Positions 1 to 8,498 of a stretch of DNA of 64,000 bases are shown one piece after another. The stretch's first letter is position 1. Each line of letters opens with the position of its first letter. A program made the position numbers and the translations under genes. Source of the stretch: Mesorhizobium loti (lineage in GTDB: Bacteria > Pseudomonadota > Alphaproteobacteria > Rhizobiales > Rhizobiaceae); the NCBI RefSeq assembly GCF_003148495.1, contig NZ_QGGH01000019.1, forward strand, positions 1 through 64,000, given 5' to 3'. The notes under the pieces were generated by a model. The model made no database searches and was not told the DNA's origin. It worked only from the letters and a program-made list of their open reading frames with translations.

Positions 1-788
1 AGCAGCTTGCGGAACATCTCGACGCCGGTGCAGGTCGTCTTGGTCGTCGGACGGATGCCGATGATCTCGAGTTCCTCGCCAACCTTGACAATGCCGCGCT
101 CGACGCGACCGGTCACGACCGTGCCGCGGCCCGAGATCGAGAACACGTCTTCGATCGGCATCAGGAACGGCTTGTCGAGCGGACGAACCGGCGTCGGGAT
201 GTAGGCATCGACCGCAGCCATCAGCTCGCGGATCGCGTCCTCGCCGATCTTCTTGTCCGAGTCTTCCAGAGCAGCCAGAGCCGAACCCTTGACGATCGGA
301 ATGTCGTCGCCGGGGAATTCGTTCTTGGTCAGAAGCTCGCGAACCTCGAGCTCGACCAGTTCGAGCAGCTCGGCGTCGTCGACCTGGTCGACCTTGTTCA
401 AGAACACCACGATCGACGGCACGCCGACCTGACGGGCAAGCAGGATGTGCTCGCGGGTCTGCGGCATCGGGCCGTCGGCGGCCGACACGACCAGGATCGC
501 GCCGTCCATCTGCGCGGCACCGGTGATCATGTTCTTCACATAGTCGGCGTGGCCGGGGCAGTCGACGTGAGCGTAGTGGCGGTTGGCCGTCTCGTATTCG
601 ACGTGCGCCGTCGAGATCGTGATGCCGCGCGCCTTTTCTTCAGGGGCAGCGTCGATCTGGTCGTAGCGCTTGTATTCGCCAAAATACTTGGTGATCGCCG
701 CCGTCAGCGACGTCTTGCCATGGTCGACGTGGCCAATCGTGCCGATGTTCACGTGAGGCTTGTTACGCTCGAATTTACCTTTTGCCAT
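1..788 (-). CDS. tuf: Elongation factor Tu, 5' part (cut by window edge)
   Basis: EF-Tu is the GTPase that carries aminoacyl-tRNA to the ribosomal A site. About 262 residues from the start codon are present and the C-terminal third lies outside the window. The P-loop GHVDHGKT is at residues 19-26, followed by the DCPGH switch II motif and the NKVD guanine-binding motif, and the beginning of domain 2 (around GRGTVVTGRVERG). The start at 788 is set by the classic N-terminus MAKGKFERNKPHVN and by the purine-rich AAGGAAAGA about 5 nt upstream. Alphaproteobacteria often carry two tuf copies; which one this is cannot be told here. tRNA-Gly and tRNA-Tyr lie 2.4 kb upstream on the same strand. Confidence 0.97.
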   Translation of the reverse strand, partial: MAKGKFERNKPHVNIGTIGHVDHGKTSLTAAITKYFGEYKRYDQIDAAPEEKARGITISTAHVEYETANRHYAHVDCPGHADYVKNMITGAAQMDGAILVVSAADGPMPQTREHILLARQVGVPSIVVFLNKVDQVDDAELLELVELEVRELLTKNEFPGDDIPIVKGSALAALEDSDKKIGEDAIRELMAAVDAYIPTPVRPLDKPFLMPIEDVFSISGRGTVVTGRVERGIVKVGEELEIIGIRPTTKTTCTGVEMFRKL

Positions 789-1081
789 AGTCTCTTTCCT
801 TGGACGGCCTGGACCTTCAGTTCAGTCGAATGCGGGGCGATTAGCGACAAAGGCCAAAAAACACAAGCGTCTTTTGGCTGGGTGCCGTGTCACTCAGTCC
901 GAACCATCGATCCGATTGCGGGGATGTGGCGCTGATATAGGAAGGCCGGAGACGAAATGAAATGGGTGACAGACCGATGCATCGAAGCCGCGATAGCGCG
1001 GCCTTGCTTGCCCGCCCTGTCTGATTCAAGGCCAGGCCATGGCCCATTGCGGTCGTAACCGGGGTCTGATGTTGTGACCGA

Positions 1082-1969
1082 ATGCATTTCATCCCTGCCT
1101 CCGTCCGCGGCCCGCTGTTCATGATCGTCTCGACGGGGTCGTATCTCGTCAACGACACGATGATGAAGCTCGCGACGGCGGGCCTGCCGTCCTATGAAGT
1201 GCTGTTTCTGCGCGGCGTGGCGGCAGCGCTCTGGGGCTTCCCGCTGTTGTTCGCGCTGGGCTACGGCAAGCAGATCCCACTGATCTTCGACAGGCGCGTG
1301 CTGCACAGGAACCTGCTCGAGATGGCAGCGATCCTTTGCTATGTCGTGGCGCTCGCCAACATGCAGATCGCGGATTCCACCGCGCTCGGACAGATCACGC
1401 CGCTCTTGATGCTGGTCGGCTCCTCGATCCTGTTTGGCGAACGGATCGGCGGCCAGCGCATGGCGCTGATCGGGCTCGGCTTCATCGGCGCCCTGATGGT
1501 GGCGCAACCGACCATGCAAGGCATTTCGGTCTACGCACTGCTGGCGCTCGGCAACGCCGCGCTTGCGGCGGCGCGCGACCTTGCCGGCAGACGGGTCGCG
1601 GCCGAAGTGCCGGGGATGATCGTGGCGATTTCCGCCGTCGTGGTGGTGCTGATCGGCGCCGGTGCCGCGCATCTGGTTTCCGAGCGCTGGGTCGTGCCCG
1701 GGACGCACCACCTGCTGCTGATGGCCGGCGCCGGTTTTTTCCTGATCTTCGGCCACTTCTTCATCTTCATGGCCTATCGCGTCGGACCGACCAGCGCCGT
1801 GGCACCGTTCTACTATTGCTTCACCGTCTGGGCGGTCATTTCAGGCCTGCTGGTGTTCGGGCAATTCCCCAACACGCTGGCGGTCTGCGGTATCCTGCTG
1901 GTTGTCGGCAGCGGGCTGACCATCGTGTCGCTGGATCAGCGCCAGCGCCGGCTGGCCGTCGTCGCATAG
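1082..1969 (+). CDS. EamA/DMT-superfamily permease
   Basis: This 295-residue inner-membrane protein has about ten hydrophobic helices arranged as two EamA repeats, the layout of drug/metabolite transporters. The second half contains the conserved feel of an EamA repeat (GHFFIFMAYRVGPTSAVAPF), and charged residues are rare in the helices. The substrate cannot be inferred; family members export amino acids, nucleobases or metabolites. The ATG at 1082 is used because the first helix begins about 12 residues later, but its ribosome binding site is weak and the ATG at 1121 is possible. The gene stands alone, diverging from tuf across a 293-base region (789-1081) in which I see no RNA gene or clear regulatory element. 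Confidence 0.85.
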   Translation: MHFIPASVRGPLFMIVSTGSYLVNDTMMKLATAGLPSYEVLFLRGVAAALWGFPLLFALGYGKQIPLIFDRRVLHRNLLEMAAILCYVVALANMQIADSTALGQITPLLMLVGSSILFGERIGGQRMALIGLGFIGALMVAQPTMQGISVYALLALGNAALAAARDLAGRRVAAEVPGMIVAISAVVVVLIGAGAAHLVSERWVVPGTHHLLLMAGAGFFLIFGHFFIFMAYRVGPTSAVAPFYYCFTVWAVISGLLVFGQFPNTLAVCGILLVVGSGLTIVSLDQRQRRLAVVA

Positions 1970-2082
1970 CCTCACCACCCAAGCAGGCGCTCACGCACGA
2001 GTTGTTGCCGAGCCGAAAAAGATTGTCCAACCGGCAAAGACCCGTCGAATCGACGACGGCATGATCAATCAGGGGAGTTCCC

Positions 2083-2220
2083 ATGACCGATTTTGACCAG
2101 AACAAGAACTCCGACGCCGAGCACAAGGCCGCTATCCGCAAGTCGCTTGTCGGCTGGGCGGTGTTCATCGCGGGAACGCTGATCTTCTTCGCCGCCGCCG
2201 ACACGGTGTTGATGCCATAG
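2083..2220 (+). CDS. Small single-span membrane protein (45 aa)
   Basis: A 45-codon reading frame starts at an ATG preceded by AGGGGAG at a good spacing. It encodes a hydrophilic, charged N-terminus of about 20 residues (MTDFDQNKNSDAEHKAAIRK) and then one hydrophobic stretch, GWAVFIAGTLIFFAA, ending in LMP. This is the shape of a small inner-membrane protein with one transmembrane helix. I do not recognise a named family. It lies 113 nt after the DMT permease and converges on the GlsB/YeaQ gene. Support comes from the ribosome binding site, the clean amphipathic layout and codon use like the neighbours; no function is proposed. Confidence 0.65.
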   Translation: MTDFDQNKNSDAEHKAAIRKSLVGWAVFIAGTLIFFAAADTVLMP

Positions 2221-2309
2221 GCGAGCCGCTGCTGGGTATGCCGGCCCTGAGCCGTTCTCCTCGCCTCCCAGCAGCAATAGTTCGAAACTTCAGACGATCC
2301 GGCTAGCGC

Positions 2310-2567
2310 CTAAAGCGTCCGCTTTGCGCTGAACTGATGGTAAGCCCACAGGACGACCACCGCGCCAACCACCGCGACGATCAGGCTGTAGATGTTGAGG
2401 CCGGTGACGCCCGACGCGCCGAAGGCACTGAAGATCAGGCCGCCGACAATGGCGCCGACGATGCCGAGCACGATATCCATGATCATGCCCTGGCCGGTCT
2501 TGTTGACGATCTTGCTGCCGATGAAGCCGGCGACCACGCCGAGAATGATCCAGCTGATGATACCCAT
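2310..2567 (-). CDS. GlsB/YeaQ/YmgE family stress-response membrane protein
   Basis: The 85-residue protein is almost entirely hydrophobic and glycine-rich, with three predicted helices and the family pattern MGIISWIILGVVAGFIGSK at the N-terminus, then DIVLGIVGAIVGG in the middle. These transglycosylase-associated proteins are small inner-membrane proteins, often induced by stress, with no proven enzymatic activity. The start at 2567 is preferred over an ATG 13 codons upstream because GAGAGG sits 7 nt before it and the family begins with MGI. It diverges from the YidB-type gene downstream of it in the window (2698). Confidence 0.88.
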   Translation of the reverse strand: MGIISWIILGVVAGFIGSKIVNKTGQGMIMDIVLGIVGAIVGGLIFSAFGASGVTGLNIYSLIVAVVGAVVVLWAYHQFSAKRTL

Positions 2568-2697
2568 TTTTTTCCTCTCCATCCCCCGCCAGCCGGACAT
2601 TTTCATATGATTGTCAAAACCTCAAGCCAGCTTGAAATTCCGCCCGAATGCTCCATTGTTGAGCAGGGTCGGGCTTGGTCGCTATGGAGGATCCACT

Positions 2698-3162
2698 ATG
2701 GGACTTTTTGACAATGCCGTTCCCGGCGGCAACATCACCAAACCACTGATGATCGCGCTCGGCGCATTGCTGGTCGGAAAAATGCTGAGCGGCAGAAGTG
2801 CCGAACAGCCCGAGCAGTCTCCCGCTCCTGCTCCAACCGGCCCCGCCCCGACGGAAACCACGTCCGCCGATGGCGGCCTGGTTGGCGGATTGGGCGGCCT
2901 GCTCGACAAGCTCAGAAATGCCGGCCATGGCAATGCCGCGGATTCCTGGGTCGGCACCGGCCAAAACCAGCCGATCAACGCCAATGATCTCGGCACTGCA
3001 ATCGGACCGCAGATCATACGCGAGATCGCGCAACGGACCGGAATGGACGAGCAGGAACTGCTCAAGCAACTGTCCACGGCCTTGCCCGGCATCGTCGACA
3101 AGCTGACGCCGAACGGCCAGGTGCCGCAGCAGCACCAGGTCGCATCCGCGTTCAACAGCTAG
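2698..3162 (+). CDS. YidB/DUF937 family protein
   Basis: A 154-residue protein of the YidB family. The N-terminal 30 residues (MGLFDNAVPGG, then a short hydrophobic segment) are followed by a low-complexity Pro/Ala/Thr linker at about residues 38-60, then the conserved helical part with GGLLDKLRNAGHG near residue 70 and the typical SWVGTGQNQPI motif. The C-terminal third has the helical pattern IAQRTGMDEQELLKQLSTALPGIVDKLTPNG. The function of the family is unknown. The ATG at 2698 is chosen because GGAGGATC precedes it; an upstream in-frame ATG at 2611 would add unrelated residues. Confidence 0.85.
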   Translation: MGLFDNAVPGGNITKPLMIALGALLVGKMLSGRSAEQPEQSPAPAPTGPAPTETTSADGGLVGGLGGLLDKLRNAGHGNAADSWVGTGQNQPINANDLGTAIGPQIIREIAQRTGMDEQELLKQLSTALPGIVDKLTPNGQVPQQHQVASAFNS

Positions 3163-3233
3163 CGCGTCGCGGACACCGCGATTGGAGCACTGCGCCTGGT
3201 GCGCGGTGTTTCGGTTTGCCGGGGATGAGTGTC

Positions 3234-3307
3234 TGGAGCGGGTAGCGGGAATCGAACCCGCATATTCAGCTTGGAAGGCTGCTGCTCTACCACTGAGCTA
3301 TACCCGC
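3234..3307 (-). tRNA. tRNA-Gly (anticodon UCC)
   Basis: Read on the minus strand, the 74-nt sequence has a seven-pair acceptor stem GCGGGTA/TACCCGC, D-arm GCTCAGTGGTAGAGC, anticodon loop CTTCCAA giving anticodon TCC, and T-loop GGTTCGATTCC. The 3' CCA is encoded. It lies 89 nt downstream of tRNA-Tyr on the same strand, so the two are probably cotranscribed. Confidence 0.97.
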
Positions 3308-3396
3308 ACCGTTCCTGAAGTACCGGATTCACCCGAAAAGCGCCATGCACTTTTCGGTCCGATTCTTTTCGCGTTTCAGGGCTTCCGGGCCGGCAG

Positions 3397-3481
3397 TGGT
3401 GGAGAGGGTTGGATTCGAACCAACGTAAGCTAAGCTAACGGATTTACAGTCCGTCCCCTTTAACCACTCGGGCACCTCTCC
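3397..3481 (-). tRNA. tRNA-Tyr (anticodon GUA)
   Basis: This 85-nt class II tRNA has acceptor stem GGAGAGG/CCTCTCC, anticodon loop CTGTAAA giving anticodon GTA, a long variable arm (TTAGCTTAGCTTACG region) and T-loop GGTTCGAATCC. CCA is encoded. It is the first gene of a tRNA-Tyr/tRNA-Gly pair pointing toward tuf. Confidence 0.97.
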
Positions 3482-3679
3482 AGTCTGCCGCCGGAGCCAT
3501 GCAACGAGGCATTCGCGCCAATCCGGACCCGAGTTATGTGTTCTCCGAAACCAGCGCAGCGCCTTATGGCGGCAAGCCCATTGGGTGTCAACCGCGCAAC
3601 AAGGGTTTTTCGATGTTGTTCGCCGGCTGCGACGACGGGCCATATCCATGGCCGGAGGACACGGCTATAGAAGCCAGCC

Positions 3680-4528
3680 ATGAGCGATAAAACCAACACT
3701 CCCAAAGACACCCATTACGCCAAGCTGCGCCGCGCCTATCGCGACGAGAAAAGCGGCGGCGCGCCGGCGTTCAGGCCACGACAGCCGGTTCCGCCGGGCG
3801 AAAATGCCGCGGACGGCCTGGTGCGGCTCTATGGCCTGCACACGGTGCGCGCCGCACTCGACAATCCGCGCCGCAAGATCAGAAAAATGCTGGTGACGCG
3901 CAACGCGGCCGAGCGCCTGGAAATAGCCGATCTCGCCGCGCTGCCCTTCAAGACGGAACTGGTCGAACCCAGGGACATCGACAAGATCACCGGGTCGGAC
4001 GCCGTGCATCAGGGCGTGCTGATCGAGGCCGAGCCGCTGAAACCGAAGCGGCTTGACGCGCTTGGTGATGCAAGGCTGGTGCTGGTGCTCGACCAGGTCA
4101 CCGATCCGCACAATGTCGGCGCCATCCTGCGCTCGGCGGTCGCCTTTGGCGCCGGCGCGCTGATCACCACGGCCCGCCACAGCCCGCAAGAATCGGGCGT
4201 GCTGGCGAAATCCGCCTCCGGCGCGCTGGAGCACATCGATCAGATCGAGGTGAAGAACCTCGCCGACGCGCTCGGCCAGCTGCACGAGGCGGGCTTCCGC
4301 ACCATCGGGCTTGATTCGGACGCGCCGGCCGAACTCGAAAAGAGCTTTGCCGGAGAAAAGATCGCGCTGGTGCTGGGCGCCGAAGGCAAGGGCCTGCGCC
4401 AGAAGACACGCGAGACGGTGACCACGCTGGCGCGGCTCGACATGCCCGGCGCGATCCATTCGCTCAACGTATCGAATGCCGCGGCGATCAGTCTTTACGT
4501 GGCGCGGACATTCTTGAAGCGCGGCTGA
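3680..4528 (+). CDS. rlmB: 23S rRNA (guanosine-2'-O-)-methyltransferase, RlmB type
   Basis: A 282-residue SPOUT (TrmH-family) methyltransferase. The N-terminal part to about residue 115 resembles the L30e-like substrate-binding domain (LYGLHTVRAALDNP). The C-terminal domain carries the three SPOUT motifs: DQVTDPHNVGAILRS (motif 1, with the catalytic Asn/Arg region), LVLGAEGKGL (motif 2) and LNVSNAAAISLY (motif 3), which form the knotted SAM site. RlmB methylates G2251 in the P-loop of 23S rRNA; assignment to this exact target rather than a TrmH relative is by family resemblance. It faces away from the tRNA pair and converges on glxR, with a strong hairpin between them. Confidence 0.9.
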   Translation: MSDKTNTPKDTHYAKLRRAYRDEKSGGAPAFRPRQPVPPGENAADGLVRLYGLHTVRAALDNPRRKIRKMLVTRNAAERLEIADLAALPFKTELVEPRDIDKITGSDAVHQGVLIEAEPLKPKRLDALGDARLVLVLDQVTDPHNVGAILRSAVAFGAGALITTARHSPQESGVLAKSASGALEHIDQIEVKNLADALGQLHEAGFRTIGLDSDAPAELEKSFAGEKIALVLGAEGKGLRQKTRETVTTLARLDMPGAIHSLNVSNAAAISLYVARTFLKRG

Positions 4529-4572
4529 CTGGGAAACGGCAGGCCGCCTGCCAGGAACCACTCGAAACGAGA

Positions 4573-4605
4573 AACGGGTTCCGGCGACAGACGCCGGAAC
4601 CCGTT
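4573..4605. terminator. Bidirectional terminator between rlmB and glxR
   Basis: A perfect 14-bp inverted repeat (AACGGGTTCCGGCG ... CGCCGGAACCCGTT) with a 5-nt loop lies between two convergent genes. It begins 45 nt after the rlmB stop and ends 55 nt short of the glxR stop. There is no long U-tract on either side, so activity is inferred from stem strength and position. Confidence 0.75.
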
Positions 4606-4659
4606 CTTCGATGGGCCAAGAGTTGGCGGCTTGGGAACGTTGCGCCGCCCTCTCCTGAC

Positions 4660-5577
4660 CTATGCCGCTTTGCCCTGGGTGCCGGCAGCCTCGCTGCCGA
4701 CCTCGAAATTGGCCATCCGCTCCAGCGCCCTGACCAGAGCCGAATGATCTTCCTTGGCGCCGCCATTGGCCGCGCAGGAATTGAACAGCTGCTGCGTGGT
4801 CGAGGTGTTGGGCAGCGACACGCCGAGCGCTTTCGCGCCTTCCAGCGCCAGATTGAGGTCCTTCTGGTGCAGTTCGATGCGAAAGCCCGGCGCAAAGGTG
4901 CGCTTGACCATGCGCTCGCCATGCACTTCCAGGATGCGCGAAGCCGCCAGGCCGCCCATCAGCGCCTGCCGGACCTTGGCCGGATCGGCGCCGGCTTTCG
5001 ATGCAAAAACAAGCGCTTCGGCGACGGCTTCAATGGTCAGCGCGACAACGATCTGGTTGGCCACCTTGGTGGTCTGGCCAACGCCGTTGAGCCCGACCAG
5101 GGTGATGTTCTTGCCCATCTTCTCGAAGATGGGTTTGGCGCGGTCGAAGGGTTTCTCCTCGCCGCCGACCATGATGGTGAGGGATGCCGCCTTGGCGCCA
5201 ACCTCGCCGCCCGAGACCGGGGCGTCGAGATAGTCGCAGCCCAGACCGTTGATTTTCCCAGCAAAAATCTTGGTCTCGATCGGCGAGATCGAGCTCATAT
5301 CGATGACCAGCTTGCCCTTCGACAGGCCGGACGCGACGCCATTCTCGCCGAACAGCACATCGGCCACCTGCGGCGTGTCGGGCACCATCAGGATGATGAT
5401 GTCGGCAGCCTTGGCCACGGCGGCATGGCCGGAAACTGACTTCAGACCCTTGGCGACGAGATCGGCGGCGGGTTTCGATCGATGGTTGCTGGCGATGACC
5501 TTGTAGCCGGCGTCGAGCAGATGCCCCGCCATCGGCGCGCCCATGATGCCGAGGCCGATGAAGCCGATGGTTTCCAT
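4660..5577 (-). CDS. glxR: 2-hydroxy-3-oxopropionate (tartronate semialdehyde) reductase
   Basis: A 305-residue beta-hydroxyacid dehydrogenase. The N-terminal Rossmann motif is GFIGLGIMGAPMAGHL; the substrate-binding signature DAPVSGGEVGA lies near residue 120, the catalytic Lys near residue 170 in GQTTKVANQ, and LHQKDLNLAL is in the C-terminal helical domain. It reduces tartronate semialdehyde to D-glycerate with NAD(P)H, the last step of the glycerate pathway from glyoxylate. It is the third gene of the gcl-hyi-glxR set, which supports this substrate over 3-hydroxyisobutyrate. The start at 5577 is chosen because the Rossmann motif begins at residue 5. glxR and garR are interchangeable names for this function. 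Confidence 0.9.
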   Translation of the reverse strand: METIGFIGLGIMGAPMAGHLLDAGYKVIASNHRSKPAADLVAKGLKSVSGHAAVAKAADIIILMVPDTPQVADVLFGENGVASGLSKGKLVIDMSSISPIETKIFAGKINGLGCDYLDAPVSGGEVGAKAASLTIMVGGEEKPFDRAKPIFEKMGKNITLVGLNGVGQTTKVANQIVVALTIEAVAEALVFASKAGADPAKVRQALMGGLAASRILEVHGERMVKRTFAPGFRIELHQKDLNLALEGAKALGVSLPNTSTTQQLFNSCAANGGAKEDHSALVRALERMANFEVGSEAAGTQGKAA

Positions 5578-5605
5578 TGTGGTTCTCCAAATGACTGTGT
5601 GAAAC

Positions 5606-5725
5606 GCCCCCTCATCCGGCCCTTCGGGCCACCTTCTCCCCGAGGGGAGAAGAGGTCGCCAACGGAGGTGCCTGTCTCTTCTCCCCACCGGGGAGAAGGT
5701 GGCCCGAAGGGCCGCATGAGGGGGC
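5606..5725. repeat. RIME-like large palindromic intergenic element
   Basis: This 120-nt sequence between hyi and glxR is a nested inverted repeat. The left arm runs from GCCCCCTCATCCGGCCC to GAGGGGAGAAG, and the right arm is nearly its exact reverse complement, with one mismatch and one small length difference over about 47 nt. Each arm also contains smaller palindromes (GGCCCTTCGGGCC and CTTCTCCCC...GGGGAGAAG). This architecture fits the Rhizobium-specific intergenic mosaic elements (RIME) known in rhizobia. Its place inside an operon suggests it forms an mRNA hairpin that could change the stability or relative level of the glxR transcript. Confidence 0.8.
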
Positions 5726-5734
5726 CTCTAGCGC

Positions 5735-6532
5735 TTACGCCGCAGCACTTCCCTGCCCGACCAATTCCCGGAACCATCCCAACCCAGCTTCCGTACCCGC
5801 CTTCGGCTTGTACTCAGCCCCGACCCAGCCGGAATAGCCGATGCGGTCGATGTGCTCGTAGAGGAAGGGATAGTTGATCTCGCCCGTCCCCGGCTCGTGA
5901 CGGCCGGGATTGTCCGCAAGCTGGATATGCGCGATGCGGCCGAGGTTTGCCTCGATGGTACGGGCGAGATCCCCCTCCATGATTTGCATGTGATAGATGT
6001 CGTATTGCAGGAACAGGTTCTTTGAGCCGACGCGATCGATCAGCGCCAGCGCCTGGTCGGAATAGTTGAGGAAGAAGCCTGGAATATCGCGCGTGTTGAT
6101 CGGCTCGATCAGCAGTCTGATGCCGGCCTGCTCCAGCTTTTCCGCCGCGAAGGCGAGGTTTTCGGCAAAGACATCCTCCAGCACCTTGCGGTCGGCGCCG
6201 GCGGGCGCGATGCCGGCCAGGCAATTGACCTGCTGGCAGCCAAGCGCTTGCGCGTAGGTGATCGCCTTGGCGATGCCCTGGCGGAATTCCGGCACCCGGT
6301 CCGGCAGCACGGCGATGCCGCGCTCTCCCTTGCCCCAGTCACCCGCCGGCAGGTTGAACAGCACCTGGGTCAGGCCGTTCTTCTTCAGCCGGGCGGCGAC
6401 GACATCGGGCGCATGGTCATAGGGGCCGATATATTCGACGCCCTTGAAGCCGGCGCGGGCGGCGGCATCGAAACGGTCGAGGAAATCATGCTCGCCAAAG
6501 AGCATCGACAGATTGGCTGAAAAACGCGGCAT
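5735..6532 (-). CDS. hyi: Hydroxypyruvate isomerase
   Basis: A 265-residue TIM-barrel protein of the xylose-isomerase-like superfamily. It begins MPRFSANLSMLFGEHDFLDR, matching the Hyi N-terminus, and carries the metal-site strand EPINTRDIPGFFLNYSDQA near residue 145 and HIQLADNPGRHEPGTGE near residue 205. It interconverts hydroxypyruvate and tartronate semialdehyde. The gene lies 21 nt downstream of gcl, so translation is probably linked, and AAGGA precedes the ATG. A RIME-like element separates it from glxR. Confidence 0.92.
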   Translation of the reverse strand: MPRFSANLSMLFGEHDFLDRFDAAARAGFKGVEYIGPYDHAPDVVAARLKKNGLTQVLFNLPAGDWGKGERGIAVLPDRVPEFRQGIAKAITYAQALGCQQVNCLAGIAPAGADRKVLEDVFAENLAFAAEKLEQAGIRLLIEPINTRDIPGFFLNYSDQALALIDRVGSKNLFLQYDIYHMQIMEGDLARTIEANLGRIAHIQLADNPGRHEPGTGEINYPFLYEHIDRIGYSGWVGAEYKPKAGTEAGLGWFRELVGQGSAAA

Positions 6533-6553
6533 TCTTTTTGTCCTTCTTAGTCC

Positions 6554-8335
6554 TTAGTCGAGCATGACGATCGCCGTCGGCGCGTCTTCCTGATGTTCGG
6601 CAAGGTCCTCGAATTCGGTCACCTTGTCGATCTCCGTGCCCATGGAGATGTTGGTGACGCGCTCGAGGATGAATTCGAGCACGACCGGCACCTGATGTTC
6701 TTTCATCAGCCGCTGCGCCTCCTTGAAGGCACCCGCGAACTCTTCCGGCTTGCGCACCCTGACCGCCTTGCAGCCCATGGCTTCGGCAACGGCGACGTGG
6801 TCGACGCCATAGCCGGCCTCGGGATCGCCTGAGCGGTTGATGTTCTCGAAAGCGAGACTGACCTCGAAATCCATCGAAAAACCGCGCTGCGCCTGGCGGA
6901 TCAGGCCGAGATAGGCGTTGTTCACGACGACATGCAGATAGGGCAATTTGTGCTGCGCGCCGACCGCCAGCTCCTCGATCATGAACTGGAAATCATAGTC
7001 GCCAGACAGGGCCACGATGGTGCGGTCGGGATCGGCGGCGCGAACGCCAAGCGCCGCCGGCAAGGTCCAGCCGAGCGGGCCGGCCTGGCCGCAATTGATC
7101 CAGTTGCGCGGCTTGTAGACATGCAGGAACTGCGCGCCGGCGATCTGCGACAGGCCGATCGTGGTGACATAGGTGACGTCGCGACCGAATGCCTTGTTCA
7201 TCTCCTCATAGACACGCTGCGGCTTCAGCGGCACCTGGTCGAAATGCGTCTTGCGCTTCATGGTCTTCTTGCGGTCCTGGCACTCCTTCGCCCAGCCCGA
7301 CCAATCACGCAGCTTGCCGGCCGTCTTCCACTCAGTGGCGACGTCGAGCAACATCTTCAACGCCGCCCCGGCATCCGACACGACGCCGAGGTCCGGCGCG
7401 AAGACACGGCCTATCTGCGTCGGCTCGATATCGACATGGATGAACTTTTTCCCCTTTGTGTAGACATCGACGGAGCCGGTGTGGCGGTTGGCCCAGCGGT
7501 TGCCGATACCGAAGACGAAGTCGGCTTCCAGCATCGTCGCATTGCCATAGCGGTGCGACGTCTGCAGCCCGCACATGCCGGCCATCAGGCGGTGGTCGTC
7601 GGGGATCGCGCCCCAGCCCATCAAGGTCGGGATGACCGGCACGCCCGAAATTTCGGCGAATTCGATGAGCAGATCCGACGCATCGGCGTTGATGATGCCG
7701 CCGCCGGCGACGATCAGCGGCTTTTCCGCCGCGTTGAGCATGGTCAACGCCTTTTCGGCCTGCGCGCGCGTCATGGCCGGCTTGAACGGCGTCAAAGGCT
7801 CATAAGCATCGATGTCGAATTCGATTTCGGCCAGTTGCACGTCGACCGGCAGGTCGATCAGCACCGGGCCGGGACGTGACGAGCGCATCAGATGAAATGC
7901 CTTCTGCAGCGCCATCGGTACGAGATAAGGCTCCATGACGGTGACCGCCCATTTGGCGACCGGCGCGGCGATGGCTGATATGTCGACGGCCTGGAAATCC
8001 TCCTTGTTCAGCCGCGCGCGCGGCGCCTGGCCAGTGATGCACAGGATCGGAATGGAATCCGCCGCCGCCGAATAAAGCCCGGTGATCATGTCGGTGCCGG
8101 CCGGACCCGAGGTGCCGATGCACAGGCCGATATTGCCTGCCTTGGCGCGGGTATAGCCTTCCGCCATATGCGAGGCGGCCTCGACGTGGCGGGCAAGCAC
8201 GTGGCGGATCGTCCCCCTCGCCTTCAGCGCCGAGTAGAATGGATTGATCGCCGCGCCCGGCACGCCGAAAGCGCAGGAAATGCCTTCCTTTTCGAGAACG
8301 AGAACCGCAGCGTCGACAGCGCGCATCCTGGCCAT
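6554..8335 (-). CDS. gcl: Glyoxylate carboligase (tartronate-semialdehyde synthase)
   Basis: A 593-residue thiamine-diphosphate enzyme that joins two glyoxylates into tartronate semialdehyde and CO2. The pyrimidine-binding domain covers about residues 1-170, the central domain 190-325 and the ThDP domain 370-550. Most ThDP enzymes have a catalytic Glu after RH in the first domain; here the sequence is ARHVEAASHMAEG, giving Val at position 51. That is the hallmark substitution known for Gcl and separates it from acetolactate synthase. The start at 8335 gives exactly the length of the E. coli enzyme and has GGAGGG upstream. It is the first gene of the glyoxylate operon and diverges from an IclR regulator. 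Confidence 0.95.
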   Translation of the reverse strand: MARMRAVDAAVLVLEKEGISCAFGVPGAAINPFYSALKARGTIRHVLARHVEAASHMAEGYTRAKAGNIGLCIGTSGPAGTDMITGLYSAAADSIPILCITGQAPRARLNKEDFQAVDISAIAAPVAKWAVTVMEPYLVPMALQKAFHLMRSSRPGPVLIDLPVDVQLAEIEFDIDAYEPLTPFKPAMTRAQAEKALTMLNAAEKPLIVAGGGIINADASDLLIEFAEISGVPVIPTLMGWGAIPDDHRLMAGMCGLQTSHRYGNATMLEADFVFGIGNRWANRHTGSVDVYTKGKKFIHVDIEPTQIGRVFAPDLGVVSDAGAALKMLLDVATEWKTAGKLRDWSGWAKECQDRKKTMKRKTHFDQVPLKPQRVYEEMNKAFGRDVTYVTTIGLSQIAGAQFLHVYKPRNWINCGQAGPLGWTLPAALGVRAADPDRTIVALSGDYDFQFMIEELAVGAQHKLPYLHVVVNNAYLGLIRQAQRGFSMDFEVSLAFENINRSGDPEAGYGVDHVAVAEAMGCKAVRVRKPEEFAGAFKEAQRLMKEHQVPVVLEFILERVTNISMGTEIDKVTEFEDLAEHQEDAPTAIVMLD

Positions 8336-8498
8336 TTTCCAGCCCTCCACGGGATTTGTCATTGTTGGATTGGCTGAGGATGCCAGCAAGCCGGCTATTT
8401 TTCAATTTTTTCAGAATATTTTTTCATTTCTAGAAAATAGCGTCATGCTTCTGATTTTATTATATTTTCCGTTTTCCAGTAATTCGCCCGGCCGTCCG

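Noticed and set aside
789..1081. A further tRNA or RNA gene upstream of tuf, as in E. coli
   Set aside because: No cloverleaf, T-loop GGTTCGA pattern or strong hairpin with a U-tract was found in this interval.
890..1756. A 288-codon minus-strand frame opposite the DMT permease
   Set aside because: The plus-strand protein has regular transmembrane helices, while the opposite frame is low-complexity His/Arg/Gln and lacks any family pattern.
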